Positions 18,323 through 27,308 of a stretch of 64,000 nucleotides of DNA are shown here, one piece after another (the stretch's first letter is position 1; every line of letters starts with the position of its first letter). Made by a program: the position numbers and the translations under genes. The notes beneath the pieces are model-generated. The model saw only the letters and a list, made by a program, of their open reading frames with translations. It was not told the origin of the DNA and did not search any database. The stretch is from Methylicorpusculum oleiharenae (GTDB lineage Bacteria > Pseudomonadota > Gammaproteobacteria > Methylococcales > Methylomonadaceae), in NCBI RefSeq assembly GCF_009828925.2, contig NZ_WUTY02000002.1, positions 471,304-535,303 of the forward strand. The letters are read 5' to 3'.

Positions 18323-19800
18323 CAATGCTGTTGACTTAAGAAAATTAAAGACATAACACATTGTTTTCATTATAATAAGCGCATGAAATCACCACAGAGA
18401 GACTCATTAATGACCAGCACCGCAAACATGGCACAAACATCGCTTTGAAAATTCATGCCAACTGTCGTCTTATCTTGAACAATTTCGCCGTTTAATTCCG
18501 CAGACTTTAGCCGATGATCAAAAGCAATCGGCTGAGCACTTTACCCGCACACGCAAACTTTCCCTACCCAACCTGATTACCTTGGTGTTATCACTGGTCG
18601 CCGGTGATAAATCCGCTGGCGTAGATATCCACTCCGGCGAATTCTTCAAACAAGCGCGGCGAAGCGGTTGTTGGCCTGAAGCTGAAGCCGTGCATCGGAG
18701 CGCAGTGACGAAAGCCCGGAGCCGATTAACGTGGTCCGTCTTTGCCAATCTATTAGCCGATAGCGTGCAGTTAGCTTATTCGCTTTGGCCGGACGCGCCG
18801 GAATATACGTGGCATGGCATGACGGCGGTGGCTTTTGACGGTTCCAAATATCACTTGCCGGCCTCGCCTGAACTTCGCCAAGCCTTCGATCCCAACAGCG
18901 GCTTGACCTTTCCCGGCAAAGGCCACTATCCGCAATGCCTGGTCTCGACTGCATTCGATGTCTTTCGACGGTTGCCCATCACTCGAGTGATCAGTCCCTT
19001 GGCGGAAGGCAACGAACGCGAGGATGTTAAAGAACTGCTACCGCAACTCCCCGATCGGCCTTTGGTCTTATTGTTTGACCGCGGTTATCCCAGCTATGAC
19101 TTGCTTCGCTATTTGCGAGACACGACGCCGAACTCGGCTTTCGTGTTCCGCTGTCCGGCCCAATCGACCTTTAAAGCGGTCGAGAATTTTGTCCAATCCG
19201 GTCGCTCAGAGGCCGTCATCTGGTTGGATACGGCCTCGCGGATTCAACGGAAACGACCGGGCCCCAAAAGCATCAAACTACGCGCGGTCCGTTTGGAAAG
19301 CCCGGATGGTAAGCTGTCGGTCTTATTAACCAATCTTACCGATAGCTGTCAGTATTCAGCCGACTCGCTAGTCGAACTGTATTTCCGGCGCTGGCGAATT
19401 GAAGAGCAGTATCGTGATGAAAAATTGCACCTCGACATCGAAACGTTCCACAGTCACAGTGAAAACGGCATAAGACAAGAACTGTTGGCCGTCTTGGTCA
19501 TGTGCGTGATCAGTCGAACCTTGATTGCTCTGCTCACCGACCCGAACCCCGATCGCTTATCGACGCCCCAATTTAAAAATGCTGTGCGGACTCTAGCGAG
19601 CGAGGTCGTGGTGTTTACTGCAGCTTATCCGGAGATCGCACGCAACGTATTTCGCGAGCTGCTGGAGGAAATCGCGCGCGTTCAGTATTATCATCCGAAT
19701 AAGCCCCGAAAGTCCTATCCTCGTGTATCCCGTAAACCCATCAATAAATGGCAGCAGGATAAGTCTAAAAGGATCGCTGATGCTTAAGTCAACAGCATTG
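18323..19800 (+). mobile_element. IS4-family insertion sequence
   Basis: 1478 bp with terminal inverted repeats CAATGCTGTTGACTTAAG at both ends and an 11-bp target duplication CCTGAAGGCAC (18312-18322 and 19801-19811), a length typical of IS4 elements. Inserted into the IS91 transposase gene. Confidence 0.92.
18582..19787 (+). CDS. IS4-family transposase (5' end uncertain)
   Basis: 401 residues from the first ATG. Catalytic Asp in VAFDGSKYH and LLFDRGYPSYD, and the YREK signature in LYFRRWRIEEQYRDEK. The same frame is open upstream to 18415 and encodes family-like N-terminal residues (HRFENSCQLSSYLEQFRRLI) but contains no ATG, GTG or TTG there. An ATG at 18411 is out of frame by one base. 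So either a frameshift has separated the start codon from the gene or the protein now begins late. Confidence 0.85.
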   Translation: MVLSLVAGDKSAGVDIHSGEFFKQARRSGCWPEAEAVHRSAVTKARSRLTWSVFANLLADSVQLAYSLWPDAPEYTWHGMTAVAFDGSKYHLPASPELRQAFDPNSGLTFPGKGHYPQCLVSTAFDVFRRLPITRVISPLAEGNEREDVKELLPQLPDRPLVLLFDRGYPSYDLLRYLRDTTPNSAFVFRCPAQSTFKAVENFVQSGRSEAVIWLDTASRIQRKRPGPKSIKLRAVRLESPDGKLSVLLTNLTDSCQYSADSLVELYFRRWRIEEQYRDEKLHLDIETFHSHSENGIRQELLAVLVMCVISRTLIALLTDPNPDRLSTPQFKNAVRTLASEVVVFTAAYPEIARNVFRELLEEIARVQYYHPNKPRKSYPRVSRKPINKWQQDKSKRIADA

Positions 19801-20866
19801 CCTGAAGGCACTGGCCGCCATGAAACTGTGCCGCACCACGCACAGCCCCCTGATGCAAGCCCACTGCGCGGACTGCGATCACCAGAACTTTATCCCATAT
19901 TCCTGCGGTCATCGCCACTGTCCGCATTGCCAACAACACGAGAGCCAACAATGGTTGGAGCGGCAACTGAAAAAACAAGTGCCGGCCGAGTATTTCCTCA
20001 TCACCTTTACGCTGCCGAAGGAATTCAGAGTGTTGGCCTGGCAACAGCAACGCACCCTGTACGACGTGATGATGCGTTGCAGTTGGGAAACGCTGAACAC
20101 GTTTGCTCAAAACGACGCCCATCTCAAGGGACGCGCCGGGGCGATCTCGGTGCTGCACACCCATTCCCGCCGACTCGACTACCACCCGCATGTGCACGTT
20201 GTCATGCCGGCTGCCGCCATCGATACTGAACGACGACTGTGGCGAACCAAGACCGGTAAGGACCAAAGCAAAAAGCCCCACTCACGTCAAAGCGGCACCG
20301 GCTATTTGTTCAATCACAAGGCGCGGGCCAAAGTGTTCCGCGCAAAATTGCTCGATGCGATTAACCAGGAAGGCTTGGTTCTGCCGGAACGGTATCCCGA
20401 AACCTGGGTCGTCGACGTCAAGTCGGTCGGTAACGGCGACAAGGCGCTGGTTTATTTGGGGCGTTATCTTTATAAAGGCGTCATCCAGGAAAAGGACATC
20501 ATCGCCTGTCAAGACGGCCAGGTGACCTTCCGTTACCAAGACAGCAAGACCCAACGCACACAAACCCGAACCGTGCCGGGCACTGAGTTTTTATGGCTGA
20601 TGCTGCGTCATATTTTACCGAAAGGATTTCGACGGACGCGCAACTTCGGTTTCTTGCATCCCAACAGCAAAGGCTTGATTAGCCTGTTGCAACTACTACT
20701 CGGCGTCAATCCGAATCAGGCCTTGGCCTGGCTGAAAAAACGTCCGGCTCTGAAGTGCCCGTGTTGCGGCGGCGACATGCGTATTGTCAAAACGAGGATA
20801 CCGAAGATCTCCACTCTCCCGTTAAGCCGATCAGCCACTATTCCACAGGTTGCTTCGGTTATGTAG

Positions 20867-21505
20867 CCGACTCGCGCGTTCTTCGAAGAGTTCCGCATCG
20901 GCATTCGGCTGCCGAGGACGTCGCTCAGCCCGAAATCAGACTATAATGCGTCCAAAAGCCGGTTCTTTAGGTTCCTGTTGCGATATTAGCAACGGTTTAA
21001 GGCTTGAAAAGCTGTCGCCGCTAACTACGAGTCGCGACACCTTCAAAACGACAAAAAGCTATTTTCTTATATAAAGCATCCACCCCACGCTAAATCACCC
21101 GGGCCGGGTTTGTCCAACAAGTTATTATCTGGGTCTTTATACTATACGGTATTTTCAAACTTAATTGATAAAAAAACATATAGCGGTAATTTATCTAAAC
21201 TGGATAACATCCCAATGCGCATAAAAACAGTTACCTAATAACATCTGATTATAGTTAAATTAAAATCAACAGCTTAAAAAACAAACGATGCATACTATAC
21301 TTGCCTGATTAGACATTTTTATTTTTATATTTCCGGTTATCTCTATAAAATAATTTACGGCCATTTGATCCTTCCATTAGCATTTGTCTAATGTCAAATA
21401 ATCCTGTTTCTTCAATCTTGAATTCATCTAATAAATGCAACACCTCTTAAAGGGGCTAGATGGTATAGTTTCTGTCTACCAAAACAAAAAATAAAGAGGT
21501 GCTCA
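20867..21505. other. Intergenic stretch without genes
   Basis: About 640 bases from the HUH transposase stop to the cupin gene. The first ~120 bases are GC-rich and probably the terminal end of the IS91-like unit. From ~21070 the sequence becomes AT-rich and holds the cupin promoter region. No convincing ORF was seen. Confidence 0.6.
21441..21501 (+). promoter_or_regulatory. Leader inverted repeat covering the cupin ribosome-binding site
   Basis: CACCTCTT (21441-21448) is the exact complement of AAGAGGTG (21494-21501), which is the Shine-Dalgarno region of the cupin gene (ATG at 21506). Pairing would hide the ribosome-binding site, so translational control is possible; an 8-bp match with a 45-base loop could also be chance. 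Confidence 0.35.
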
Positions 21506-21985
21506 ATGAGAATTTATTTGATGGCTTTAATGCTTTTTTTTGTAGATACCGCATTAGCTCAGGATAAGATTGATCGCATGAGCGCTGTTACCATGGAATC
21601 GTTTAACCCAGATACGGTTAAGTGGAATGACGAGCTGTTACTCCCTCAAGGTGCCCAAAGCGTCATTCTAGTGGGTGACCCAAAGAATGCAGGGGTTTTT
21701 ATCGCTTTGCTGAAATTTCCATCTAATTATCCAATCCCACCACACATACACCCGTTTACAGAAGTAATTACAGTTCTGCGTGGCAAACTAGGCAATGGCA
21801 TGGGTGAAACATTTGACACAAAAAAGGGTGAGATGCTTAACGTAGGTTCAAGCTTTGTGTTACCAGGCGGACACATTCATTATGTGTGGACCACCGATGA
21901 GGAAACAATCGTCGAACTAATCGCTACCGGACCATGGGGTATTACTTATACGAATCCAACCGAAGATCCACGCAAGAAAAAATAG
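21506..21985 (+). CDS. Periplasmic cupin-domain protein
   Basis: 159 residues with a signal peptide (MALMLFFVDTALA) and a single cupin domain: PIPPHIHPFTEVITVLRG is motif 1 with the His-X-His..Glu metal ligands, and PGGHIHYVWTTDEETIVE is motif 2. Similar exported cupins are often annotated as unknown; the substrate is not predictable. It stands alone between mobile DNA on the left and a repeat on the right, with AT-richer sequence than the siderophore region. Confidence 0.82.
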   Translation: MRIYLMALMLFFVDTALAQDKIDRMSAVTMESFNPDTVKWNDELLLPQGAQSVILVGDPKNAGVFIALLKFPSNYPIPPHIHPFTEVITVLRGKLGNGMGETFDTKKGEMLNVGSSFVLPGGHIHYVWTTDEETIVELIATGPWGITYTNPTEDPRKKK

Positions 21986-22081
21986 CGTGGAAGTGGAATT
22001 ATGAATTCCAATAGGATTTTAATGACAGTTACTGCCGCCACACGCTCAACTATTTAAATGTCGCAAACTGGCAAACAGGAG

Positions 22082-22191
22082 GCGACCCAAAACTGCTGGT
22101 CGCGTTTCTCCAAACCGTTCAGTCAGCCAAATTCAGATTCTGTGTACTGGAGAGCTACAAAGCAGACGTTGGCGACCTCACCCGATCGGCT
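22082..22191 (-). repeat. Dispersed ~110-bp non-coding repeat, copy 1
   Basis: Read on the minus strand it runs AGCCGATCGGGTGAGGTCGC ... TTTGGAGAAACGCGAC..TTTTGGGTCGC. It aligns along its whole length with 34457-34565 and 43923-44032 on the plus strand. No reading frame is conserved between the copies. Confidence 0.8.
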
Positions 22192-22402
22192 ACTTTGCTA
22201 CATTCAAGAATTATTTCGTAGGGCTGCTGTAAAACAGAAAGCCATCGGCAGTCAGTCGATCTCCCGTGCTAATGCGTTTTTTAAACCAGCAGTTATTTTT
22301 CCTCAGCTGGATTAGTTTAAGACCACAGGTGACACAGAAAGGTTTTCCGGTCAATCAGCGGTAACTTTTGACTGATTAGGTTCTGGTTATGCGGCTCTAA
22401 CC

Positions 22403-22576
22403 TCACTTCATTTTTGTGTCTTTATCCAGCTGGTAGAGCTCCATGACGAGATGTTTAAACCAGAGTGGTTTTTTCATAACGATATAGAGCGCCACCAGCG
22501 TCGTAGTAGGGAACGGAAAAATATCGATGATCTCAAGTAAAACAAAGCCTACTATTAGTTTGAATTTTGCGCTCAT
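22403..22576 (-). CDS. Small membrane protein at the end of the TonB operon
   Basis: A 57-residue ORF (MSAKFKLIVGFVLLEIIDIF..). It has one or two hydrophobic segments (residues 6-34, broken by PFPTTT) and then a PLWFKHLVMELY segment. It reads in the same direction as tonB and begins 66 bases after it. Real-gene signs are the sharply amphiphilic pattern and a lysine-rich end; function unknown. Together with the TonB-ExbBD genes it may be a small accessory subunit. Confidence 0.55.
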   Translation of the reverse strand: MSAKFKLIVGFVLLEIIDIFPFPTTTLVALYIVMKKPLWFKHLVMELYQLDKDTKMK

Positions 22577-22642
22577 TTAACCCACTTATTCATGTGATTT
22601 TAGGTAATAACCCGACTAAATAACCCCAAATAAACTTTCCCT

Positions 22643-23455
22643 TCAGCGTTGCTTGCTGAGCTTAAAACTTATCCTTTGAACAGCACGTTGTTCAACAGCC
22701 TGACCGTTCTTATATGTGGGTTTGAAACGCCAACGCCGGATAGCTTCAAGGGCAGCCTGGTCGAAAGTCAGTTTTGGTTTTGCCTCAATCACTTTGGCTT
22801 CGCGGACCGTACCTTCCGTTGTCACCACTATTTCGAGACGAACCCAACCTTCGAGTCTGCGTTCGAGCGCAATTCGCGGGTAACGGGGCTCCACGCGCGA
22901 CAGTACCGTCAAGCCCTGAATTCCTGAACCGCCACTTTGTGCTCCGGCACCGTCACCGTGCGCAACTTTCGCTTCGGTTGTTTTGTTGCCATTTCCCAAC
23001 GCGGGTGGCGTTGTCAAACGCACGTTGGTTCCAGGTATAGAGGCAAATTCAGGTCCAGTCCCTTGTTTGGGGATTGCTATATTCGGAGCTGTTACCGGTG
23101 TCGAAATCGGATTATTCTTTTTGACTTTTTTGGCAAGGGGTTTTGACTTTATCGCTTTAAGCTGTTTAACCGGCGTTGGCAAGGCAGACTTGTCTTTGGG
23201 TTTTTGTGTTGGCGCGCTATCGACCACTTTATTTGGCTTTGGTTGAAGTACAGTCTTTTGTTCCGGAGGTTTTGGGATAATGCGAATGAATTCGATCGGT
23301 TGCGGTTTTGTTTGTGAAACCAGCACCGCTTCTCGCTGGCTGATTAACGCGCCAATCAATAACAGCAAGGCCAGATTGATGAGCAAAGCCGCGGCAAAAG
23401 CTCCGAGCAACACCAAGCCCGAATAAATGGGAGCATCGGCATTTATCTGTTTCAT
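22643..23455 (-). CDS. tonB: TonB energy-transducing protein
   Basis: 270 residues. N-terminal membrane anchor (GLVLLGAFAAALLINLALLLL), a periplasmic Pro/Lys-rich spacer (residues ~50-130) and a C-terminal TonB domain (RVEPRYPRIALERRLEGWVRL ... ALEAIRRWRFKPTYKNGQ). It couples the inner-membrane proton-motive force, through ExbBD, to outer-membrane receptors. The start overlaps the exbD stop by 4 bases. Confidence 0.93.
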   Translation of the reverse strand: MKQINADAPIYSGLVLLGAFAAALLINLALLLLIGALISQREAVLVSQTKPQPIEFIRIIPKPPEQKTVLQPKPNKVVDSAPTQKPKDKSALPTPVKQLKAIKSKPLAKKVKKNNPISTPVTAPNIAIPKQGTGPEFASIPGTNVRLTTPPALGNGNKTTEAKVAHGDGAGAQSGGSGIQGLTVLSRVEPRYPRIALERRLEGWVRLEIVVTTEGTVREAKVIEAKPKLTFDQAALEAIRRWRFKPTYKNGQAVEQRAVQRISFKLSKQR

Positions 23456-23886
23456 CCAGGATCAGTAAGTGTACTAGCCGCCACCGAGATATTGACTAAA
23501 CCGGCCAGTCGCAATTGATCCATTACGTTAATCAATAAGCCGGTACTGGTCTTGGTGTCTGCCAAAATAACTGCCGATCGGTTCGGTCCCGCAAGCCCCT
23601 GCTGTTCAATCTGGGCGCGCAGGAAGCGGATATCGACAGCAGTATTGTTGAGCCAGATTTGTTCGTCCATACTGATTGTGACGATGAGTTCGGTATTTGT
23701 CTGAGTCATGGCAGTGACCGCTTTCGGGCGTTGGACCGCGACGGCCGATTCACGGATAAACGAACTCGTGACCAGAAAAAAAATCAATAGAATAAATACC
23801 ATATCGATCAGCGGTGTCATGTTGATCGTTTCGGAATTATCCTCGCCGAGATCGCTCCGGCTTTTAAACAGGTTTTTTCTATTCAT
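23452..23886 (-). CDS. exbD: ExbD/TolR-type biopolymer transport protein
   Basis: 144 residues. A single N-terminal transmembrane helix with the essential Asp in NMTPLIDMVFILLIFFLVTSSF, then a periplasmic domain. Overlaps exbB by 8 bases and tonB by 4, so translation is tightly coupled. Confidence 0.93.
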   Translation of the reverse strand: MNRKNLFKSRSDLGEDNSETINMTPLIDMVFILLIFFLVTSSFIRESAVAVQRPKAVTAMTQTNTELIVTISMDEQIWLNNTAVDIRFLRAQIEQQGLAGPNRSAVILADTKTSTGLLINVMDQLRLAGLVNISVAASTLTDPG

Positions 23887-24406
23887 GACTGCGGATCTGA
23901 CTCCTGAAGCGGCGTTCGCCTGTATTAGCTCTTCGCTTTAGGTCATAGCCTACAGCCACGCCGAATAAGCCTAAGACCAGGCCCGTCATGGTCGTGATGA
24001 GCGCTTGGGATACTCCGCGTGCGACGATTCGGGGTTCAGCGCTGCCAAATAGGCGAATTAAGTCGAACGTTTCGACGATGCCGGTAACGGTTCCTAACAA
24101 GCCCAGCATCGGCAAAATTCCAGACAGTGTTTTGATTAAGCGAAGATGACGCCGCAGCAGAAAAATGATTTGAGCTGTCTCGATAATCCTATCCGCAGAG
24201 GAGCGCAATGAGGGAAGGCTGTCCTTGATGTAAACAGGAAAAACATGGAGCAAATAAAAGTAGCGTTCCAAAATCAAGGTCCACAATAGCAATGAAACGG
24301 CCAGTAAAGGCCACATCACCGGCCCACCCATCGCGATTAATTCTTCGATGTGCTGTTCAGCGTACTGAAGCCAAACAATCACAGTTTCGTAAAAATGGCC
24401 GTTCAT
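23879..24406 (-). CDS. exbB: ExbB/TolQ-type proton channel protein
   Basis: 175 residues, the length of ExbB2 proteins. Conserved MotA/TolQ/ExbB segment with ILPMLGLLGTVTGIVETFDLI and GVSQALITTMTGLVLGLFGVAVG. With the longer ExbB-like protein next to it this makes a TonB2-type system with two ExbB paralogues. Confidence 0.93.
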   Translation of the reverse strand: MNGHFYETVIVWLQYAEQHIEELIAMGGPVMWPLLAVSLLLWTLILERYFYLLHVFPVYIKDSLPSLRSSADRIIETAQIIFLLRRHLRLIKTLSGILPMLGLLGTVTGIVETFDLIRLFGSAEPRIVARGVSQALITTMTGLVLGLFGVAVGYDLKRRANTGERRFRSQIRSHE

Positions 24407-24417
24407 TGATTTACCTG

Positions 24418-25632
24418 CTAAGTTCTTGGAGGCTGGGCACTGCCGCTTCCCGCATGGCGCTTATCGAGGCGTGTTGCGAGAGCGGCTGCCGCATGAGTCT
24501 CCAACAAATTACCGAGATTCTGACACTTGCCGACCAAAAGACTGTGCAACAGTAAAATAGGGATCGCTGTAACCAGTCCTTGGACAGTAGTAACCAGCGC
24601 TTGAGAGATGCCGCCCGACATCAATTTCGGATCGCCCGAGCCGTGAAGAGCAATGGCCTGGAACGTTTCTATCATGCCGGTCACCGTGCCGAGCAAACCC
24701 AGCATTGGCGCAATCGCAGCGACCAGTTTCAAGAACGGCAAGGCGCGCTCCAACTTACCCCGCTCATCATTTAATGCTTCTTCAACGGTTAAATACAACG
24801 CTTCTTCGTCACTTGCCGTCTGCTGTTCAAATCGCATTAGAATCCGGCCCAGTGGGTTATCCGGTCTCAGTTCGGGCGATTGCAGCTGAAGCTTGATACG
24901 TTTGCCGGTCAGGCTCAAATCCACGAAACGGAATCCACAAAGTACATAAGTGAATCCTGCCAAAACCAGGATCAAATAACCGACCATACCACCTTGAGCT
25001 ATGCGTTCGCGCAAATTCGGTATTTGCACCAATAACTGCAGTGTTTGCCCACCGGATGGATCGATGGCTACCGGCGCAATAACTGACGAGTCAGTTTGAG
25101 TAAACTCCCGCGCCATTTCAAGCAGGTTCCCACCGGGTTGGCGGGGCAATTCGACTAAGCGGTCGATTTCGGGCGAATACGCCAAATAACGACCATCAGC
25201 GATGAACGTGAAACCGCCGAGCCGGAGCACCTCTTTTTCAGATGCGGTCCCGCTGGGCTCATATACCGGAGCGCGCACAAAGGCTATGCGCCCTGAAGCA
25301 TCAAGCTGCTGGTGCAGACTGGCGAACAACTGTTCCAGTTCGGCGGCGCTAGGCATATGACGACTGTCGGCCAGACGCTCGATAAGCGCGCGTTGACTTG
25401 CCGAATCGCCGGATAAAAAAAGATGATGGTACAGCGGCTTGAGATCCGCAGCACCTTCGCGAATAGCCGCAAACAAAGCGTCCTTTTTTGCAAGTTCTTC
25501 GTTAAAACCGGCCTCAATTTTAGCAGGCAGCTTTGCCGCATGGTTTTCGGATGACGCGGCTTGAGCTAAAGGAGTAACAAATCCGCTAAAAAGCCACAGA
25601 AACCAACAGACTATAAAAAGCACGGGGTTCAT
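24418..25632 (-). CDS. TtpC-like MotA/TolQ/ExbB family protein with periplasmic extension
   Basis: 404 residues. Signal or anchor at the N terminus, a ~200-residue periplasmic/coiled region, then a TolQ-type channel domain (FLKLVAAIAPMLGLLGTVTGMIETFQAI, GGISQALVTTVQGLVTAIPILL). This matches TtpC, the extra component of Vibrio TonB2 systems. Starts with a 4-base overlap with the DUF3450 gene and ends 11 bases before exbB. Confidence 0.88.
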   Translation of the reverse strand: MNPVLFIVCWFLWLFSGFVTPLAQAASSENHAAKLPAKIEAGFNEELAKKDALFAAIREGAADLKPLYHHLFLSGDSASQRALIERLADSRHMPSAAELEQLFASLHQQLDASGRIAFVRAPVYEPSGTASEKEVLRLGGFTFIADGRYLAYSPEIDRLVELPRQPGGNLLEMAREFTQTDSSVIAPVAIDPSGGQTLQLLVQIPNLRERIAQGGMVGYLILVLAGFTYVLCGFRFVDLSLTGKRIKLQLQSPELRPDNPLGRILMRFEQQTASDEEALYLTVEEALNDERGKLERALPFLKLVAAIAPMLGLLGTVTGMIETFQAIALHGSGDPKLMSGGISQALVTTVQGLVTAIPILLLHSLLVGKCQNLGNLLETHAAAALATRLDKRHAGSGSAQPPRT

Positions 25633-26288
25633 GGCGTTTTTGGCCCCGGCAGCGGGAGTGAAATCAACAGCGGCGGATCCAGCTTACGTGCTGCACGCAA
25701 GCCTTGGGCGATCGCTTCATTGCCCTCTCCGGAAAGGCGTTGCCATTGGCGCGTATCGTTGCGCCAAAGTCCCGATTCACGCCCATCAAGCGTTTGATAA
25801 TACAGCGCCAAACGACCAATACTGAGAAAGTCGACTAAGCGTTCTCCTTTTTGGGTTCTCAGCAGTGCACGATAGGTGTCGATAGTATGAGCAAAATCAA
25901 GCTCAACCCGATATGCTTCGACTGTGCGGCGAAATAGCTCCGGAAGTTCGGCATTCGGCTCGCTCAGCAATTTTTCCAAACGTTCCATGCGCCCCCGGCG
26001 TTCCTCAATCATGAACGGTGGTCCGTCTTCGATACCTTTTTTCAAAGCGGAGACGGCATTGCCAAGCACTACGCGTAGGTCGGGGTCAAGTTTTTTGAGC
26101 GCCTCAAAAGCGCTGATTATGTTTTGCTGATCGGCGGGTAGAGGAGCAGCCGATTGACTCGGGATTTGAATTTTCTCATCCAAAGGTTGCGCGGGATAAG
26201 CTAATGTTGGGATCGGTAAAAACAGAAAGACGTTAAGAATCAATCTGATTGTTCGACATAGGAAAACGGCTAAAATTTGAAGAAACAA
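25629..26288 (-). CDS. DUF3450-like periplasmic protein, first gene of the TonB2-type operon
   Basis: 219 residues with an N-terminal hydrophobic export segment and a helical body similar to DUF3450 (PF11932) proteins that precede ttpC-exbB2-exbD2-tonB2. The conserved core is RRTVEAYRVELDFAHTIDTYRALL and the C-terminal DGRESGLWRNDTRQW. The coiled-coil N-terminal region usual for the family seems shortened, and the N terminus is divergent, so confidence is moderate. Confidence 0.75.
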   Translation of the reverse strand: MFLQILAVFLCRTIRLILNVFLFLPIPTLAYPAQPLDEKIQIPSQSAAPLPADQQNIISAFEALKKLDPDLRVVLGNAVSALKKGIEDGPPFMIEERRGRMERLEKLLSEPNAELPELFRRTVEAYRVELDFAHTIDTYRALLRTQKGERLVDFLSIGRLALYYQTLDGRESGLWRNDTRQWQRLSGEGNEAIAQGLRAARKLDPPLLISLPLPGPKTP

Positions 26289-26542
26289 CTTAAATTTAAC
26301 GGGGAGATTGCTGGGTAAATGAATCTAACAGGGGCAATTTTACATTGCAATGGGAATATTTCCCGTAGTCAAGATACAGTGTCCGGTGAAAAACGTCTTG
26401 TAAACTTTTTCTCGGTAGCATTTTTTCTGCATTAATTGACTTAAAATTTGGGTGAAATCTCGCTTATTTCATTTTGGCAATAACAAACCGCGCGCTTTAG
26501 CGAAAACTTATAGAGACGTGAAAAAGGCTTTATCAGGCCAAT

Positions 26543-26575
26543 AAGCCTGTTTCAAGTGTTTAGTGAAACAGGCTT
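26543..26575 (-). terminator. Terminator hairpin after the PepSY gene
   Basis: AAGCCTGTTTCA (26543-26554) pairs with TGAAACAGGCTT (26564-26575), 12 perfect pairs and a 9-base loop, 20 bases beyond the PepSY stop on the minus strand; T residues lie at the plus-strand end. Confidence 0.75.
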
Positions 26576-26595
26576 TTAGAAATGATACTGTGGAA

Positions 26596-27108
26596 TCAAT
26601 CCAATCCGATTTGATAAATCACTTGCTCCGGATCGCTAAGCTTGCCGGTAATGGCATCGACTTCTACTTCGAGCATCTTGCCATCGGCAGACTTAATGTC
26701 GAACTCATAGGCTACGCCAGCCTCTCCTTCGATTTCATATTCGATTTTCATAATGTTGCCGGGATATTTATCCAATGCGGTTTTCATTGCGGCATCTAAT
26801 CTTACCTTGGTTTTAGAGGTAAACTCTGGGTCGTCGACAGCGACTTCTCGTTCGGTTTCAATTATTTTGCCGCTAACGGCATCGCATTCGACTTCCCAAT
26901 GCTTACCGTCCTTTCCGTGAATATCCAATTCGTATTGGGGCTTACCTCCTTCCGTTTCAGCTCTCAACGTAATGACATCCCCAGGATGACCGTCAAGTGC
27001 GGATTTTACGCAGTTATCGATAGCCCCTTTGTGCTGTTCGGCTTCGGCGTAGACTCCAGGAGCAGCAAATAGAGACACCAGTAACGCAACAATTATCTTC
27101 TTGTTCAT
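26596..27108 (-). CDS. Periplasmic protein with two PepSY domains
   Basis: 170 residues. Signal peptide MNKKIIVALLVSLFAAPGVYA, then two tandem PepSY repeats: ALDGHPGDVITLRAETEGGKPQYELDI.. KIIETE, and ALDKYPGNIMKIEYEIEGEAGVAYEFDI.. KLSDPE. PepSY modules are thought to bind peptides or regulate proteases and are frequent beside sensor or redox genes. It is a monocistronic gene with its own terminator, upstream of an IS50-like element. Confidence 0.85.
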   Translation of the reverse strand: MNKKIIVALLVSLFAAPGVYAEAEQHKGAIDNCVKSALDGHPGDVITLRAETEGGKPQYELDIHGKDGKHWEVECDAVSGKIIETEREVAVDDPEFTSKTKVRLDAAMKTALDKYPGNIMKIEYEIEGEAGVAYEFDIKSADGKMLEVEVDAITGKLSDPEQVIYQIGLD

Positions 27109-27308
27109 AGTGATTCTCCTTCATGGCAAAAACCTCACTTTAAATAAGGGAGGCCTGTGTTGGGATTATATGCCTTTTTTTTCTTAACGTTAATCCTGAT
27201 TCGAAATCGAGTAATACGTGTTTAATTACCTTTCGCGAAACGGTCGTTTTTTATCAGATAGCCGTAAATGCAATGTTAAGAGACAAAGACAGAACCTGCC
27301 AACCAAGC

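Larger units (their letters stand above)
18232..20866 (+). pseudogene. IS91-type HUH transposase, split by an IS4-type element
   Basis: The N-terminal piece [25 protein letters not shown] (18232-18322) is separated from the rest by IS 18323-19800. Removing the IS plus one copy of the 11-bp duplication restores HLKALAAMKLCRTTHSP in frame. The 3' part carries the zinc-finger region (CADCDHQ..CGHRHCPHC), the HUH motif YHPHVHVVMP and the YLGRYLYKG tyrosine motif of IS91/ISCR rolling-circle transposases, ending at 20866. The 3' part alone (from 19820) is a 348-residue ORF. Confidence 0.9.

Noticed and set aside
20850..21074. ORF ending SPLTTSRDTFKTTKSYFLI, considered as the lost Fic C terminus
   Set aside because: The similarity is only a few residues and most of the ORF is IS91 end sequence, so I could not support it.
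22058..22315. Plus-strand ORF of 85 residues before the TonB operon
   Set aside because: It reads antisense through the dispersed 110-bp repeat, and the other copies do not preserve the frame.
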